Source: Lampris incognitus
Taxonomy: Eukaryota > Chordata > Actinopteri > Lampriformes > Lampridae
Length of the DNA: 64,000 nt
Assembly (NCBI RefSeq): GCF_029633865.1
Contig: NC_079221.1
Coordinates: 159,001 to 223,000 of the forward strand
Reading direction: 5' to 3'
Made by a program: the position numbers and the translations under genes. Positions within the stretch are counted from its first letter, which is position 1; each line of letters begins with the position of its first letter. The notes under the pieces were generated by a model. That model was given only the letters and a program-made list of their open reading frames with translations. It was not told where the DNA came from and searched no databases. This document shows positions 12,663 to 24,188 of this stretch, one piece after another.

Positions 12663-14230
12663 GTGCTCCTTCCTCAAAGCTCCCATAAAGGAGCACTCAA
12701 CGGTCATAAAAGCAGAGTTTGTCATTAAACAACTTTCCTGTACCCGCTTTGCGCTCAGGAAGATTCACAACAGCCCATTATCGTGGCTGGCGGGAATCAC
12801 TTAACATATTTGAAGTTAAGGCAGAAATGATCGCTGAAAATACAGTCTTCTGCAGCTTTTGGTTAGTGTTAGGTTTGGATAAACTTAACGGGTGGATCTT
12901 GCGGTTAGGGCTGGGGTTTGATCTGCTAGGGTAGACAATTCTACAGCAGAGACTGGCTGCCTGAGCAAAAAAAAAAAACAACCTCTTACCCTAGTTCTAC
13001 CCCCAAGTTTAACAAAAACGTGTAAAACGAGCTATCCGTTAATTTTATCCAAACCTTTCACACCGAGAAGCTCTGCACTTTCCATCAGAAACGCCACTGC
13101 AGTGGTTAGCTTGGCAACCACCAAGACAGTCTCTTACTATGGTAAGTCTCTGTTGCTGACCATAACCCTACGCCAACCCTGACTGAAAGATGTAGAACGA
13201 GATGGCTCTTTCTACATGTTTCGCTTAGGGTAAGGGTTTTATCAGCTCAGGTAGACAATTGCACAGAGAACACCACAGCAACAGAGACTACCTCTTCGCA
13301 GTAGCCAAGCTAACCACTGCAATGGCATTTGTGATGCAAAGTACCAAGCTTCTCGGAGTGAAAGTTTTGGATAAAATTACTGAAGTGCTTTCTACAGGTT
13401 TCACTTAGGGTAAGGGTTTTATCCGTTTAGTCGAACAATCCCTCAGCAACAGAGACCAACTCTTCATCGTAGCCAAGCTAATTATGGCAATGCGGATGTA
13501 AAGTACCAAGCTTCTCGGAATGAAAGTTTTGGATAAAATTAACGGACGGCTCTTTCTACATATTTCGATTAGTGTAAGCGTTTTATCAGCTTGGGCAGTC
13601 AATCGCACAGAAAATACCACAGCAACAGAGGCTAACTCTTCACGGTAGCCAAGCTAACCACAGTAACGGCATTTATAATGGAAAGCACCGAGCTTCTCAG
13701 AGTGAGTTTTGGATAAAGTTAACGGATGCCTCCTTCTACATGATTCGGTTGGGTTAGGGTACGGGATTTATCTGCTCAGGCAGACAATACCACAGCAAAA
13801 GAGACTAACTTCGCAGTAGCCAAGCTAACGACGGCAATGGCATTTCTTATGTAAAGTCTTGAGCTTCTCAGAGTGAGTTTTGGATAAAATTGCCGGATCT
13901 TTCCACACCTTTGGGTTGGGTTTTTGTTAGGGTAAGATTTTACTTACTCAGGTAGACAATCCCATAAAGAACACCACAGCAACAGAGACTAACTCTTCGC
14001 AGTAGGCAAGCGAACCATGGCAATGGCATTTCTGATGGATAATACTGACCTTCTCGGAGTGAAAGCTAAGGGTTGAATGCCCGGGCCAGCGTGTGTCACC
14101 AGAGGGCCTACGCCAGTGCTGGCTTGGAGATACCCCCAGAATTAGGGTTAGGGATGCGGATAGAGTTTGATGGATTAAGGATACGGTAAATTTGAATGTT
14201 TCTTCTTTACAATTCACCTCCCATCTTGAT
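12663..14230. repeat. Higher-order satellite unit 4, rearranged
   Basis: Boundary sequence at 12663, one inverted monomer (13027-13145), then five direct ~175-bp monomers up to about 14060 and the tail block seen in the other units. It ends where LINE sequence begins. Confidence 0.7.
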
Positions 14231-14235
14231 TTACT

Positions 14236-15065
14236 GACCTGTTTGATGCATCCATATAAATCTGGATGCAACTGTGTAATTATCAATGTAAGCCTGTATT
14301 TTATGTCAATCAGAATTCAAATCCTTACATTTGTTCTTTTCTAATAATGGGAAATCTACTGAGGAATCTGGAAGTATCCGAGGTGGTATTGCTGGCAAAG
14401 GCACTGTTGGCTCAATGTTTAATTGATCTACTTCAAATTCTATTGCTTTCCGTGTCATTGTCCATCCAAAGCTTTTTGTTTCCCTTCTCTCCTTTTCCCA
14501 ACAAGGGACTGAAGTGTCTAGTGTTGGATGATCCTGACTATGGCCCTGTAAATTAGCCCAGTAGTTCAAGGATAACCATCCTTCTCATTTCTAGTGGCAT
14601 GTCTCCCATTTCTACCCGTAACGCTGCTATTGGGCTTGTTTTAAATGCACCTTTGCATTATCTCAAAGCCTGATATTGTACCTTCTCATTTTTTTTCCCC
14701 CCAATGTTGGCTGCTGACCCATACACTACACAGCCGTAATCTAATACTGACCAAAGTAAACCATTCTATATGGCCTTCAAAGCAGTTCCATCTGCCCCAT
14801 TCACTTCCAACTAAACACCATTACATTTAGTACCTTCTTACATTTGTCCACTACTTTCTGAATGGATAAGCATGTAATTCTTTCATCGAACCATATCCTT
14901 AAAAACTGAAAGGGTTCCACTTTTCCAATTCTTGATTACATAATTTGTTTCATTTCATCATCAGTTCTTTTCCTTGTAAAGAACATTGTTTTTGTCTGAA
15001 CTGAAAATTTAAAACCCCATATAGGACAACTCTACTTTCATAATAGCCCCCTGAAGTTTCTGAAG
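14236..15065 (-). mobile_element. I-clade (Nimb-like) LINE fragment, reverse transcriptase end
   Basis: On the minus strand the translation gives FSVQTKTMFFTRKR, FLRIWFDERIT, SVLDYGCVVYGSA and, after some damage, YWANLQGHSQDHPTLDTS and WTMTRKAIEFEVDQL. This succession (finger/thumb end of the reverse transcriptase and the segment after it) belongs to I/Nimb-type LINEs common in fish. The frame changes several times and stops are present, so it is a dead, 5'-truncated piece about 830 bp long. It abuts the satellite on its left side. Confidence 0.7.
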
Positions 15066-16139
15066 GCAGCAATCATCATCGTCAGTTTACGTGCCATTTG
15101 GAGGGCTGTCCTGTTCATTACCGATTGGCTCTATGGTGTGTCTCCAGGCAGATTTGGAGTTTGGGTGTGTTTTTTTTTTTGGAAAAAGAAAAAAATTCTG
15201 TAACTAAACATTATCTCTCTCCTACAGACTATGCGATTTGGGCCGTCTCAGATGAGTAAACGTGGCGATATGTTTGCTCGGGGTTCTAAAAGTGGTCTTA
15301 CGTTGCACTGCGAGACAGGTTCAAAGATGGCCATAATTCCAGTCTTACGACCGAAGATAACCTGGGACAAAAGTCTGACAGTGTCACAAAGTTAGGATGA
15401 CCATCTCACAATGTGACCGTTAGTACGAGCTACGTCTACTAACCAACCAACGGAAATTATGCACTGATCAACGCGACGTAAAATCTGAAGAGGTGGCGCG
15501 TTGGCTGTCTGCATGATGAAGACTCGTCTAGTTAAGCTAGCTGGCTAGCTAGTATAGCTAATGTTAGTGTTAAAAGCCATGTTACAAGCTGTAACATTTT
15601 CTGTTTTGAAATACATTTTCTCTTGATCAATCAATTATTAATGACATTGGACATATTCACAACCATCCTGTTCACATTCCATGTGCCCTAACTTTACAAT
15701 GTTAAACCAGAGCCTGTCTGCCATTTGGAAATTCTTTGCTTAAACGTCGCATTGTTGTCATGGTGACATGTATGGCTGGAGATAGTGTTGCTGCCGAACA
15801 CAAAAGTTTGGAGAACACCGGAGGATTTGATACTTGAATTTGTGAAAGATTTCTGCAAGTTGTTTATGCGTGCATGCCCAATGTGGGTCGCATTCAAATT
15901 AATTGGAACAAGTTGTGGGTTTGTTGGATCTTGTTATGCTACCATGGATGGCTTTCTTCAAAGGAAGCAGACTTGTACACCCCAGCAAGCAACTGCCCTC
16001 ACTGAACTAGTCCTAGTTAGCCAGTCATTAAAAAATACATTTTTGAATGAAGGTCTCATCTTTATCGTTACCGCATGCTTAAAACAACCTCAAGCTACAT
16101 TTGAAAGCAGACAGATAAGAGCCATTGAGTAACTGTGCG
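15066..16139. other. No recognised feature
   Basis: An open frame at 15785-16132 (115 codons, plus) has no recognisable motif and no splice or family context. The rest is A/T-rich unique-looking sequence with a short T-run near 15170. Confidence 0.5.
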
Positions 16140-16216
16140 AGTCATAATCTGAATAATCGATTATTTGTATCAATAATCGATAAGTTATTCGACTGTCAAA
16201 ATAGTTGCAGCCCTAA
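16140..16216 (-). repeat. End of a hAT-like miniature element
   Basis: Contains repeated AATCGATTATT and TAATCGATAAGTTATTCGA and finishes TAGTTGCAGCCCTAAATG. The reverse complement, TAGGGCTGCAACTA followed by ATCGATTA palindromes, is a common tip of non-autonomous hAT elements in fish. The opposite end was not found, so this is a partial copy. Confidence 0.45.
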
Positions 16217-16859
16217 ATGAGACAACAGTTAAGTTTAAGTTAACTTTTGTTGGTGCCTATAATACAGTAGCCTGTTTTGTTAGTCACTTCTACTGCAGTC
16301 TTTACAGTAAACCTCCTGTTAGGAGGAAGGTGCGCTGCTAGTGAAAGGCACTTGTTGAAATGTTCGGTAGGCTGTGGCCACTTGCTGTTGGGCGCACAAA
16401 TAAAGTTCAGTTAAATAAGTACAGTTGTCTTATTTGAAACTAACAACTACATCAACCAAATAAGAACAACAAGTACTTGTACATTTAATAGCTGTCTGCT
16501 GCAGGGGTAGCGAGCTCTATGTGGCCATATGAAATAAGTCACTCATCTCTATACCATGAACAGAAAAGATGGGGCAAATGGAATGTAGGCATAAACCAGT
16601 ATCAAAAATACAAATAGTTTAATCATAGAAAACAAGCCTTAAAAAGAGCTGCAATTGCTTATGTGAGATGTTTTCACTTAATTATATTCAAATTCATACC
16701 CAACTGAAAGTGAATTAGTAAATTGTGCAAAGTGTGTTCAGATGAAGTTTGTAGGTTATTGCTAAGGTAGGACTATATGACAGGCTAAATCTGGCATATG
16801 TATGATTTAATTAATGTGCACTCCCAAAAAAATAAAAACAGAGTACTACAACTACTTAC

Positions 16860-17335
16860 ATTTCTTGGTGTCCGATTGTTGAGATCCATGACAGAGTGTG
16901 TCATAAAGAGGTGGCCTGTGTTTGGATCTGGGTCTTTGGGCCTCCGTCCAAGTTCTTCTTTAAGAGAATGTACCATATATTTTGCTGCCTGTTTTGACAA
17001 GACCTAATCGCAAGGAACAAGACAAGGCTTACATTAATGCAAGGATATGTCAGTGCATGAATTCTTTTGTTATCCATGCATCGATTATCCAAACCGCTTA
17101 TCCTGCTCTCAGGGTCGCGGGGATGCTGGAGCCTATAAATTAGATATGTACATTGGCATTTTTATAGTGCTTCCCTTTTGTACACACGTCAACCATACAA
17201 TCAAAACCAAACGCCAAATAACTGAACAATTGCAGCTCAAAACTCGAACATTTATTCATACAGAGAGCAGTTTTTAATTACCTTTCTTGTGGGCTGTCCC
17301 TTCTGTGAGGGTGTTGAGTCCATCAATTCCAGCGC
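16860..17335 (-). CDS. Two phased exons of an unidentified spliced gene
   Basis: Minus strand. Exon A is 17335-17282 (54 nt, ALELMDSTPSQKGQPTRK) between a TTTGCAG acceptor and a GGTAATT donor. Exon B is 17003-16860 (144 nt; it includes KYMVHSLKEELGRRPKDPD and MDLNNRTPRN) between a GATTAG acceptor and a GTAAGT donor. Both are whole numbers of codons and stay open in one frame across the 278-bp intron, which is unlikely by chance. I do not recognise the protein and found no convincing further exon on either side. It could be an internal part of a host gene, a transposon exon or a dead remnant. Confidence 0.4.
17083..17140. repeat. Fragment of a common fish dispersed repeat
   Basis: ATCCAAACCGCTTATCCTGC followed by a CAGGGTCGCGGGGATGCTGGAGCC core is a motif seen repeatedly in fish genomes as a retroposon 3' end. 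The parent family is not certain. Confidence 0.4.
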
Positions 17336-19290
17336 CTGCAAATTAAATACAACCATGTTTATGCAGGAGCATTAGCAATTTGCTAGTCCAGGTAGGCTGA
17401 CACTTGGATGGAAACATATTTCACCAAGAAAACCTCATCGACTACATTTCAGCACATACAGATCATGTGCGTTTCTGGACAATAGAGGGCACTCCATCCT
17501 CCCCCAATACTCACAGCAGAATGAAAGTTTTCCTTGCTTCCCTGCCATTTATATTAGCGATCTCTGAGTGCGTGCTGCATCAGGTTGGATGAAATATAAA
17601 ACCTTGAAACTACTTTAAAAATGTTTAGCAGGTAGTGAGTGCTGCTCACAGTGCTTGCTAGGTCAAGAAATTAAAACAAAATAAAAACGGTTGTTAGCCA
17701 GTTTATTAGACATCTGACAACAATTTGCTCCTGTGCAATCACAAAACTTCCACTCAATCAAGGTGGAGCCAGAGGGGTGTCTGGGGTGGCACTGGACACC
17801 CCTGGCATCTGATTGGCCAGCCCAGATGCCATCCTAAAACTTCATTCGCTATCACTTGCAGTTTGATGCCGATTGACATCTCATTTCACCTCTTCTTGAA
17901 AGAAGGGTTTATTTTGACATCCAACACTGCTTTTCAAAAATCGAGGATGAGAAAATATTTCCACAGCTCACGAGTTACACAAGCAACTGACAACTATGGC
18001 AGACCTACGGTGAAAGCACCATTTTGAAGTAAGTTTTAAGGTTTACCATCGAGTTTAGGTTTCCTGAACAACTTTTATGAAAGTTGAGTGGCTGTGTAGA
18101 TGCATACTGGCCATTTGACTCCATAACAGAGTTAATCAGCTGAGAGAGCTAGGTTCCCAGTTTAGCCTAACATTATGTTCACATCTGCGCTAGTAATACA
18201 CACCATGCATAGACAGCGAACTGTTCTAAGTTACAATATACAAGTATTTAGATAATTAATACAACCAAGTGTTCAGCAAGTTAACATTTAGGAACCTGAA
18301 ATCCATCCACTCAGATTTTTGTTCTTGAACTCGAAACGAACAATTCTTATCAATCTGTTAACATTACCACAATTTGCAGATGGCCTGTTTGCCATCGTAA
18401 GGTATAGGAAATTATAGCCACTTGAGAAATTATGTTTTTGAATAAAAACAAACCTTGCAATAATTGCAGGGAACATTGTTTAAGTTTGTAACCTTGGTGG
18501 GCACCAAAATTATTTTTCTCTTTTTCCAAGTCCATTTCTGCTTGATAATATTTTGTGCAAGCATATCTTGTGTTTTCACAAAACAACAAAAAACATTGTT
18601 TGACTTGGGAATCAGAGAGGTCTGTACAAGTTGGTCATACCTGGTACATCAAATTGCAGTGTTTATTTGTAAATTTACTTCCATAAATAAACTATGCAAA
18701 TTATGTCACACACACAAATGCTATCTTATCTCCTTGGTGCTTGGCTTTAGTTCCTGAAAATATTTTGGATGTTCAACACTTGGACCCAGATTATATATTC
18801 ATGAAAACAGAGTGACCCCAGTCTCTCCAATATAGTATATTAGTATAGCAGTGTGTGTGACAAAGAAATTGAGGTGCAGTTCTGGAGGTAGAGACACTGG
18901 CTACTCATAGTATGTTAACGAATTCTAGTGAAGTAACCCTAGCGGACCACACCATGTGCCACATTGAAGCACTCCGGGCTAAGTGAATTATCACTTCAAC
19001 CTCTAATCAGCAACCACAGGATTCATTCATAATCGTTAAATGCCAGGTTAGGGTTATACACTAGTTTTCTGTCATTGTCTGCGGACCTCCTGAATTAGCC
19101 TTGGCCAATCCCTGTATAAAACTCTAGCTCCACTACTGGATGGATCTTCTACATTTCATGCAACAAAAGTGCCTGTAGCAACAAGAACTACCTTTGCCGA
19201 TTTTTTTTAGGGTTGATACGAAGGGTAGTAGTGGTGCTTGACTCAGGACTAGATGTCGCAGCCCTACATGGAATGTTAAAAGGGGGGGGC
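17336..19290. other. No recognised feature
   Basis: A/T-rich sequence without identifiable coding text on either strand. Short open frames (for example 17725-18027 plus, 18350-18589 minus) show no family motif. A short hairpin (AGGGGTGTC...GACACCCCT) lies near 17772-17805. Confidence 0.5.
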
Positions 19291-19672
19291 AGAAAATTTT
19301 TTTAATAAATTTCTGATTTTTCCTCCCAATTTAGTGGCCAATCAATGCCTATTTTAATTCAAACACCCACCCTCGTACTGCATGCGTTCGCCAACTGCAT
19401 CTCTCCGGCCGGCAGTCTCGAAGGAGACCGCCTCCCCACTTTCGTGACAAGGCGACTCCAGGCCGAACCACTATTTTTCCGACACACACAGAGACGCATT
19501 CACGTGACGAACACAAGCCGACTCCGCCCCTCCCCCGAAGACAGCGTCGCCAATGATTGCTGCTTCATCGAGTCCGGCCATAGTCGGATCTGACGAGACC
19601 GGGGCGCGAACCCCCGTGGGCAACTGCATCGACACAAAGCCGATGCTTAGACCGCTACACCACCGCGGAAAA
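19291..19672 (-). repeat. tRNA-derived SINE
   Basis: On the minus strand it opens with a tRNA-like head: A-box-like GTGGTGTAGCGGTCTAAGC, then B-box-like GGGTTCGCGCCCC. A body follows, then a tail with GCCACTAAATTGGGAGG and an A/T-rich end (about 19291-19340). Length about 380 bp. The head and tail are typical of fish SINEs copied by LINE machinery. Confidence 0.7.
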
Positions 19673-19679
19673 CAATAAG

Positions 19680-20340
19680 CTAGTGTTTAAAGCATGGTAC
19701 AGCCAGGGGCTAACAAAGCTAGGAGATTTATTCGATGGCCAGACTTCACCATTAGACACAAAATAATGCTTGGGGCTCAGTTTGGTGTAACACATTTAAT
19801 TTAGTAGAAAACTAGAGAATACATACATATTTGCATCGTTTCCTCAATTATCCAAAGTCTATGACTTACCTTAGAACCACTTCTTTCGTTATTTACAGAC
19901 CAGGAGTTTTATACAAAAGACATTTACCTCATTTCCATACAAACCCATGAAGAAAAAAAAAACATGTCGACCATTTCCTGGAATTGACTTCAGCCCATAG
20001 AGGGTTGACATCCCAGATGTACGAGTTCATTAACATCAAGCAACATTCCATGGAAAATTTAAAACTGGCATGGAATACTTAACAGATGACCAATGGGACT
20101 CCATTTTAAATTTGATAAACACTGTCTACATCTGTACAACTTTCCGTTGTATTAAGCTATGTTTAGCAGAGTACATTTGACTAATGCTAGATTGGCAAAG
20201 ATTTATCCAGACATTGAGCCTTTATGCCCTCGATGTAGAGGCCAGCCGGCAGATTTAATGCACACGTTTTGGCTGTGTCCGAATCTCTCCACCTTTTCGA
20301 TAACACTTTCATCTATAATGCCTCGACCCCTATGCGACTA
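19680..20340 (+). mobile_element. Tx1/L1-type LINE remnant (3' part of ORF2)
   Basis: Translations in changing frames give LVFKAWYSQGLTKLGDLFDG, then NHFFRYLQTRSFI (near 19870), then an open frame with ARLAKIYPDIEPLCPRC and LMHTFWLCPNLSTF (20159-20341). These are the closing motifs of Tx1/L1-group LINE ORF2, where the CxxC...HxxWxC cluster lies near the C-terminus. Many stops and shifts show it is old and inactive. Confidence 0.6.
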
Positions 20341-21519
20341 GAGTGCACTCGTGCCAACATTTTGAGGCGGAGTAATGACTTTCACCTTTGAATACTGAGC
20401 TCAAATGCCAGTATTCCCTTGCTGCAAGTGGAGCTTTATCTCCGTTTTCAGGCCAACCGCGCAGAGTCAGATGTCACAGCCTGGAGTTGCTCGTCATTGT
20501 CCGTGTTGCCGGATCTGCACGAGTCGCCCGTCTGTGACATTGAGGTAGTCGGCCTGGTTGATGAGCTCCACGTCCAGCTGCTGTCTCTAAACTACGGACA
20601 GCTTGATCGTTGTGCATGGACCCTGCATGTGTGTTTGACACAGCGGCCCTGCTGAGGGTCTCGCTCACGTGCATCACTGACCCCGGCTTATACACTGTAC
20701 TGATGTCATAGATTAGTTTACTTAATCACGACAGTGACCCCCAGAGGTGTCACCATAAACCGATTTACGGCAGTGCCGAGCATGAATAAAGCAAGTTAAA
20801 TGGCTCTGTAGGAACCGACTACATAGTTTAGTTACAGGACTAAAACTACCAGTATACATTGGTTTAGGTAGTTAATGTTAACATCCGGACTGAGACGGTT
20901 AGATTAGTTCCGATAGCATGCCTAGCTGACAGACACGAGTGCAACTTTTGTTTAATTAAACGGCACAAGTTTGGTTAAGAAGACACTCCTGCGTTTAATC
21001 ATTTATGGTTATTTTAGCCAACCAATATATACGCCACCTGAGGCTGTAGCTCTGCAGAACCAGCAGCATACTCTGCAGACGCTTGCTGAATATGGTGATC
21101 CATACAGATAATGGCGAAAACGCTGGCGCGCAAACAATGCTGAGACACAATTCTGTTCCGTTGGTGTGAGGGCCCTCGAAGCGAATGTACAGGGCGACCC
21201 TCCTGCAGACGTTGCCATACACTCCCCCAGTCTATTGGATTTATTTTTTTTTTTCTAAAGAAAAATACTACATCGGTTGCACATATGTTTTCTAAAAATG
21301 TTCAAAAAATTAAATTCTTGTTTAAAAAAAACTTCACTTGGTTAATTGAAAGCATTTCTTTCATGTTCTGTTTAAAAACGTAGTTGTTGGTTTTCTCGGT
21401 TTGGAGACCATGTTAAAAATTGCAATGGAGGCTTCATTTATCCAAAGGAGTTGAATGAAGTGCAGTTGGACTGGGTATGTATCTTGGACCGGACTTAGTA
21501 TATATATGTAACCGGTTAT
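20341..21519. other. No recognised feature
   Basis: No identifiable coding sequence. The segment 21437-21463 (TTATCCAAAGGAGTTGAAT core) recurs in inverted orientation at about 27209-27235. Confidence 0.45.
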
Positions 21520-21606
21520 TTTCTTGCCCGGTGCGGGATTCGATACGGGGTGTACTGCACCACAAGGCGACATCGCTAACCGCTCGGCTAAAGGGTCAGA
21601 CCCGTT
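21520..21606 (-). repeat. tRNA-like SINE head
   Basis: The reverse complement reads TTTAGCCGAGCGGTTAGCG (A-box region), a CCTTGTGGTGCAG spacer, and TATCGAATCCCGCACCGGG (B-box region). It has no extended body, so it is a fragment. Related heads lie at 37855-37925, 38045-38160 and 38693-38815. Confidence 0.55.
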
Positions 21607-22520
21607 ACCTACTGACTAACGTGTCTTATTAGTAGTCACCCTCCTCGGAAGCGCGCCCTCGCGCTTTGTTATTCCCGCGCTCCGAAGAGACTTCTGAGGA
21701 TCTGCACACTTCCGGGGTTCTTGTAGCTTTAATTTTATTGTTTGAACCTTCGCATGCAGATCGTTTTACTGAGTGCATACATTCCTGTGTCTTTCGAGCA
21801 AACAGCTCATAAATGTTCAGATGTGGCAAGTTTAACAGAAAAGATTTTAAAAAGGGAAATAAATACAAAATACGGCAGTGGACTATGTACGTTAAACAGG
21901 GTTTAACAAAGACATGTGGAACTTCCTGAAGATCGCGCAACTTCTCATTGTCAGTTACCTTTAAACAGAATTAAAATGCATATAAAACCTTGACATCCCA
22001 AATACAATGGCATGGTGTGGCTTTATTCACGCCAACATTACCTTGTCATGCCTGCAATGGCGAACAGTGGTCGACGGCTCGCGCCCAAAATCACCGAACA
22101 TCAACTCCAGTAGCGTCTAAATCAAACCATCTTGTCAAATTACCGACACACAATATTGTTTGGAATAATGTTACAGGTATATTTCACAAGATATTTACCT
22201 TTACTTACTACGGAGTCAGAGCACCGTCACACCGCAATCTTCAGATGCTCCACACAAGAAAAAAAGGAATACCCAAGATGCACTTGGATAACTTGCACGG
22301 AGTTACAATAAAAGTCCGCAACACTGCCACTTACTGGTCAAAACATGCAAGGACAACCAAAACTATAAAAATACACTCACAATCTGCTTCACAATTTAAC
22401 TACATCAAATGACATTTTACATGGCTTGACAGTAACAATTACATATATTAACAGTTAAACTATACTAAATTTAAGAGGAAAATCATTTAACATATTTACC
22501 ACCCGGCTACATATATATAT
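21607..22520. other. No recognised feature
   Basis: A 140-codon open frame at 21990-22412 (plus) shows no domain, codon-bias or repeat-family signal that I recognise and is not called a gene. A short TA run lies near 22507. Confidence 0.45.
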
Positions 22521-22845
22521 ATATTCGTAATGTGTGTGTGTGGTGTTAGTGTAGATAGCGGGACCGAAAACTACAGCACTTATGATCCTAATTCTTTTTC
22601 GAGGGGGTAGGTATTGTCTCAGAGAGTAAAGGGAAAAATCCCAGAAAATTAGAATTATGCATAATATGAATTTTTCTAAAAATGGCTAAAAACCACTTTT
22701 CTCGGCATTTCAGATGATTGAGCATTTGGAGGGAGGGAGTTGGAGTGGGGGGTTTAGGGGTAGGCGGTTAGCTGGCAGGATGAAGAGGAGGGAGATTTAG
22801 ACGGGTGGATAACCAAACCGCTACATTGTAGCGGGGTTCTTCTAG
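22521..22845 (+). repeat. Isolated copy of satellite-region sequence
   Basis: Matches the A/T-rich block and minisatellite part of the higher-order units at 7.2-7.9 kb and 9.4-10.1 kb, including ATAGCGGGACCG, CCCAGAAAATTA, CGGCATTTCAGATGATT and GCGGTTAGCTGGCAGGATGA. The hAT transposon is inserted at its right end. Confidence 0.75.
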
Positions 22846-23199
22846 CAGAGGTGTGGACTCGAGTCACATGACTTGGACTCCAGTCATGAATTTGACGACT
22901 TTAGACTCGACAAAATGTAAAGAGACTTGCAACTCGACTTGGACTTTAATATCAGTAACTCGTGACTTCACTTGGACTTGAAAAGACTTGCTATTTTCCC
23001 TAAACCCAAAGATTAAAAAGTATGTTGACATGGACCGCTCTCTCTCTTTGTACATACACGTGTGCGCGCGAGCAAGCGCGCTGTCGGCACGACATCCAAT
23101 CAAATTAGAGCCACGTTGTTTTGATCCGACAGCATCCAACCAATCTAATTACAGGACAACCAATAAAGAATAACAGATAACAAGGCGCCAGTTGGCAAA

Positions 23200-23346
23200 G
23201 TGATACCAAAGTTCGTTTGGGTATAAAAATTACGAGGTGGTCAACAAAAAACGAATTGCAGTATGTAAAACATGCGGGTCGAAGATTACGGACGGAGACG
23301 CCACAACTTGGAACTTCGCTCGACATTTGAAGTTGCACAAAGAACG
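23200..23346 (+). pseudogene. hAT transposase exon 1: BED zinc finger
   Basis: The frame reads NYEVVNKKRIAVCKTCGSK...TTWNFARHLKLHKER and has the BED pattern C-x2-C...H-x3-H that binds DNA at the transposon ends. It stops at an AACG|GTAAG splice donor (GT at 23347-23348). The phase fits the acceptor TGTTACAG at 24181-24188, after which FEEYQMNKS continues the usual post-BED linker. No convincing start codon was fixed; translation may begin just upstream near 23200. Confidence 0.75.
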
Positions 23347-24188
23347 GTAAGTTTTGAATGAAAGCTAACACTAGCTTACCGGCTAAGTAACGTAATTGCT
23401 AGCTGCATAGTTAAAATCAATGTGTGTCAACTCACTGTTAACGTCACCTTGCAAACACGGTAATCTGCATCCACTGCGGGTTCATCCCCCTACTCATCAG
23501 ATTGTAACAGGACAGTTTGAAGCGGGATTGTATAAGGTGCTTAGTCAGCATCACACACACAGTAGACTGCTGTCAGCAGTAAAACATAAGCAAACCTAAT
23601 CAAAGTCAGTTTAAATGTACTCGATGTTAGGAACGTGTACGTTACCATGTTAGCTTGCTGCCAGACAGGAAAGCAAAGTATATCTTACTCGGTCCAGCAC
23701 ACCAGATTCCTTTGACAAAAACAGCCATTTTACTTTGCAGCACACGGGAGTTGCTTGTTTACTGCTGCCTCATTGAGGTCGTTTATGTCATTTCGGTACC
23801 TCACAACTAAGCTGAACTATCACCGAAGACATAAAATAGCGCAAATAAATTTAATGATTGAGGTAGCAGTAGACCAGCAATTTCTGTGTGACGCGAGGTA
23901 AAATTGCTCTTTTTGTCAATGGAATCTGGTGTGCTGGAGAGAGTGAATTAACAAGCATATAACTTCAGTTTCCTGACGGAAAGGGCTGTTTGATGGCAAG
24001 GTAAAGCAGTGAAAATATTAATATAGCGTACAATGAAATTGATTTTATTAGATGTTACAACACACCAATACAATTAATATTAACACAATGTTACGATTAA
24101 TACATGAGTAAAGACTAGTTTCAAATACAATTCATTTGTGGCTATAAGGGATTTTCTGACATCTGTTTCATATGCTTACCTGTTACAG

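Larger units (their letters stand above)
6425..14230. repeat. Complex satellite region with higher-order units
   Basis: Repeats account for nearly the whole stretch. A ~175-bp monomer (signature CAGCAACAGAGACTAACTC, then CCAAGCTAACCATGGCAATG, then TTTGGATAAAATTAACGG) recurs near 6427, 6600, 6775, 8790, 11090, 11583, 11873, 12047, 12227, 13277, 13447, 13622, 13797 and 13980. It is mixed with other blocks into four larger units beginning at 7083, 9224, 11519 and 12663. Short open frames here are by-products of the repeats. TTAGGGTTAGG-like motifs are scattered through it but never form a telomere array. No gene is seen. Confidence 0.85.

Noticed and set aside
12259-14286. Two similar minus-strand frames (12259-12465 and 13948-14286)
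   Set aside because: Similarity comes from shared satellite units; no domain and no conservation beyond the repeat.
19600-19672. True tRNA gene
   Set aside because: A and B boxes are present, but the cloverleaf pairing is not kept and a SINE body and tail follow; the same holds for the heads at 21520, 37855, 38045, 38693, 53700, 63300 and 63665.
21990-22412. 140-codon plus-strand frame
   Set aside because: No recognisable motif, no splice context, and it lies in low-information A/T-rich sequence.
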